Shown: piece after piece, positions 5,317-6,311 of the stretch
Layout: every line of letters starts with the position of its first letter
Numbering within the stretch: position 1 is the stretch's first letter
Assembly (NCBI GenBank): GCA_958438955.1
Contig: CAUBTS010000096.1
Location: forward strand, 1-6,311
DNA from: an uncultured Collinsella sp.
Lineage (GTDB): Bacteria > Actinomycetota > Coriobacteriia > Coriobacteriales > Coriobacteriaceae
Length of the DNA: 6,311 bases
Direction of reading: 5' to 3'
Notes under the pieces: model-generated
The model's database searches: none
Seen by the model: the letters and a program-made list of their open reading frames with translations, nothing else
What the model was told of the DNA's origin: nothing
Made by a program: the position numbers and the translations under genes

Positions 5317-6228
5317 ATGTCCGAGAACGAAGAGATCATGAACGAGACCGAGAACGAGACCATGGCTGCCGAGGTTGAGGCAGTCGAGACCGTGGAGACC
5401 GAAGCTGCCGAGGTTGAGGCTGCTGACGAGGTTTCCGCCGAGGAGGAGGCCGAGGTTGTCGAGGCCGCCGTTGATTACGATGACGAAGAGCTGATGGACA
5501 AGATGCAGAAGGCCGCCCGTCTGCTGCGTAGCCGTCGCTTTGCTATTTCCAAGGAGGAGGAGGCCAAGGCCGAGCGCATGGCGAACATCGAGCGCGCTAT
5601 CAAGCTTCTTGACCTCAAGCCCAAGATGGAGCAGAAGGAAATGTCCGACCTGCTGGGCATGCGCCTTCGTGAGCTCGATGGCCTGATGGCCGAGGCCGAG
5701 GCTGCCGATCTGGTCGGCCGCATCGACGACGCCGAGGGCGATATGCGCAAGATCGTCGTCTTCGCCGCCGAGGATGCCGCTGAGGGCCTGGTCGAGCTTG
5801 CCAACAAGAAGGAGAAGCTCCTGCCCGAGCTTTCTTACGAGGAGGCCACCGAGCTGATGGCCGCTCTCGATAAGGTTATCGCTCCGCTCGTCGCCATGGG
5901 TCTGGACGAGGATCGCGGTCCTCGCGGCGGCCGTGACGACCGTGGTGGCCGTGGCGGCGACCGTGGCGGTCGCGGCGGCTTTGGCGATCGTGGTGGCCGT
6001 GGTGGCGACCGCGGCGGTCGCGGTGGCGATCGTGGCGGCCGTGGCGGTTTTGGTGACCGTGGCGGCGACCGTGGCGGTCGCGGCGGCTTTGGCGGCAACC
6101 GTGGTGGCTATGGCGATCGCGGTGGCAACCGTGGCGGCTTTGGCGGCAACCGTGGTAACGACCGTGGCGGTCGCGGTGGCGACCGTGGCGGCCGCAACGG
6201 CGGCGGCTTCCGCGGTAACCGTTTTTAG
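5317..6228 (+). CDS. acidic winged-helix (MarR-like) protein with RGG-repeat C-terminal tail
   Basis: A 303-residue protein in three parts. Residues 1-60 are strongly acidic, rich in Glu, Ala and Val, and likely disordered. Residues about 62-190 are helical and resemble a MarR-type winged helix: ERAIKLLDLKPKMEQKEMSD, then a possible recognition helix MRLRELDGLMAEAEAADLVG, then a wing around IDDAEGDMRKIVVFAAED. Residues 200-303 contain about twenty RGG triplets with Phe, Tyr, Asp and Asn spacers, ending GGGFRGNRF. RGG tails of this kind bind RNA and promote condensates in known proteins such as FUS and some DEAD-box helicases. So a nucleic-acid-binding cytoplasmic role is a fair inference, while a specific function is not known to me. 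ATG 5317 has AAGGAG four bases upstream; a second in-frame ATG at 5338 lacks a better site. Neighbours give no clue to its targets. Confidence 0.85.
   Translation: MSENEEIMNETENETMAAEVEAVETVETEAAEVEAADEVSAEEEAEVVEAAVDYDDEELMDKMQKAARLLRSRRFAISKEEEAKAERMANIERAIKLLDLKPKMEQKEMSDLLGMRLRELDGLMAEAEAADLVGRIDDAEGDMRKIVVFAAEDAAEGLVELANKKEKLLPELSYEEATELMAALDKVIAPLVAMGLDEDRGPRGGRDDRGGRGGDRGGRGGFGDRGGRGGDRGGRGGDRGGRGGFGDRGGDRGGRGGFGGNRGGYGDRGGNRGGFGGNRGNDRGGRGGDRGGRNGGGFRGNRF
5914..6225 (+). repeat. low-complexity RGG-encoding tandem repeat
   Basis: About 310 bases of degenerate tandem repeat encode the RGG tail, built from GGN GGN CGN GAN-type codons. Units encoding GRGGDRGG and GRGGFGDRGG recur several times with near-identical DNA, for example CGTGGCGGTCGCGGCGGCTT at 5962-5981 and 6070-6089. 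Codons vary between CGT and CGC and between GGC and GGT, so the array is not a fresh slippage product, but length variation among strains is expected. Confidence 0.85.
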
Positions 6229-6255
6229 TTACGGCGTTTTACCAAACGCCGTAAC
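6228..6255 (+). terminator. perfect stem-loop at the end of the RGG protein gene, terminator-like
   Basis: GTTACGGCGTTT (6228-6239) pairs perfectly with AAACGCCGTAAC (6244-6255) around a TACC loop. The first base is the last base of the TAG stop codon. A 12-bp stem directly at a gene end suggests termination or protection of the mRNA 3' end, but GGGCCGACG follows instead of a T-run, so it is not a standard intrinsic terminator. Confidence 0.55.
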
Positions 6256-6260
6256 GGGCC

Positions 6261-6311
6261 GACGCTGCGCGGGCCGCATTTGGACAATCTGACGTTCAAC
6301 TTCAAGGGCGC
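6261..6311. repeat. intergenic palindromic repeat, copy 2, left arm only (cut by window edge)
   Basis: This stretch matches the reverse complement of 3051-3101 at about 43 of 51 bases, including GACGCTGCGCG, GCCGCATT and AATCTGACGTTCAA. It ends in AGGGCGC, the start of the inner hairpin of copy 1, so the loop and second arm should lie just past the window. It begins six bases after the 6228-6255 stem-loop. Confidence 0.7.

Noticed and set aside
5933..6292. Val/Ala-rich plus-strand frame overlapping the RGG tail
   Set aside because: It is a frame-shifted reading of the RGG codon repeat and not an independent gene.

Overview
The window looks like chromosome of a high-GC Gram-positive gut actinobacterium of the Coriobacteriia, most likely Collinsella or a close relative. 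This rests on remembered protein and codon style (GC-rich third positions, AAGGAG-type ribosome sites, an AlaA preceded by an XRE-type helix-turn-helix, and an RGG-tailed winged-helix protein), not on a database search. There are no rRNA or tRNA genes, insertion sequences, CRISPR arrays or phage genes. No stretch without a gene exceeds about 210 bases.

Layout. (1) Positions 1-284, minus strand: the N-terminal part of a DMT/EamA-family transporter, cut by the window edge. Its reading frame is not joined to a normal start codon, and one extra base near the start would explain this. (2) 393-1250, plus: a LysR-type regulator, divergent from the transporter, with an inverted-repeat operator candidate between them. 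(3) 1413-2933, plus: an XRE helix-turn-helix domain fused in frame to a complete AlaA-type alanine aminotransferase. A good internal ribosome site and ATG at 1716 could also give a free 405-residue AlaA. The promoter region carries a perfect 20-bp palindrome and two further AATTGAAC half-sites. (4) 2986-3101: a 116-bp imperfect palindrome between convergent genes. A related arm recurs, inverted, at the right edge (6261-6311). (5) 3133-3543, minus: a short peptide deformylase family protein with an altered motif I. (6) 3749-5164, plus, divergent from the deformylase: a 14-TM DHA2-type MFS efflux protein behind a structured leader that hides its Shine-Dalgarno sequence. (7) 5317-6228, plus: an acidic, winged-helix (MarR-like) protein with a 104-residue RGG-repeat tail, behind a leader with competing hairpins.

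How they fit. Each gene appears to be its own transcription unit, and no multi-gene operon is evident. The LysR/transporter pair is a classical divergent regulator-target arrangement. The HTH-AlaA gene is probably autoregulated through the AATTGAAC sites, which would link a transcription-factor domain to pyruvate/alanine metabolism. The most unusual items are the HTH-AlaA two-start gene with its operator array, the RGG-tailed winged-helix protein, and the repeated long palindrome.
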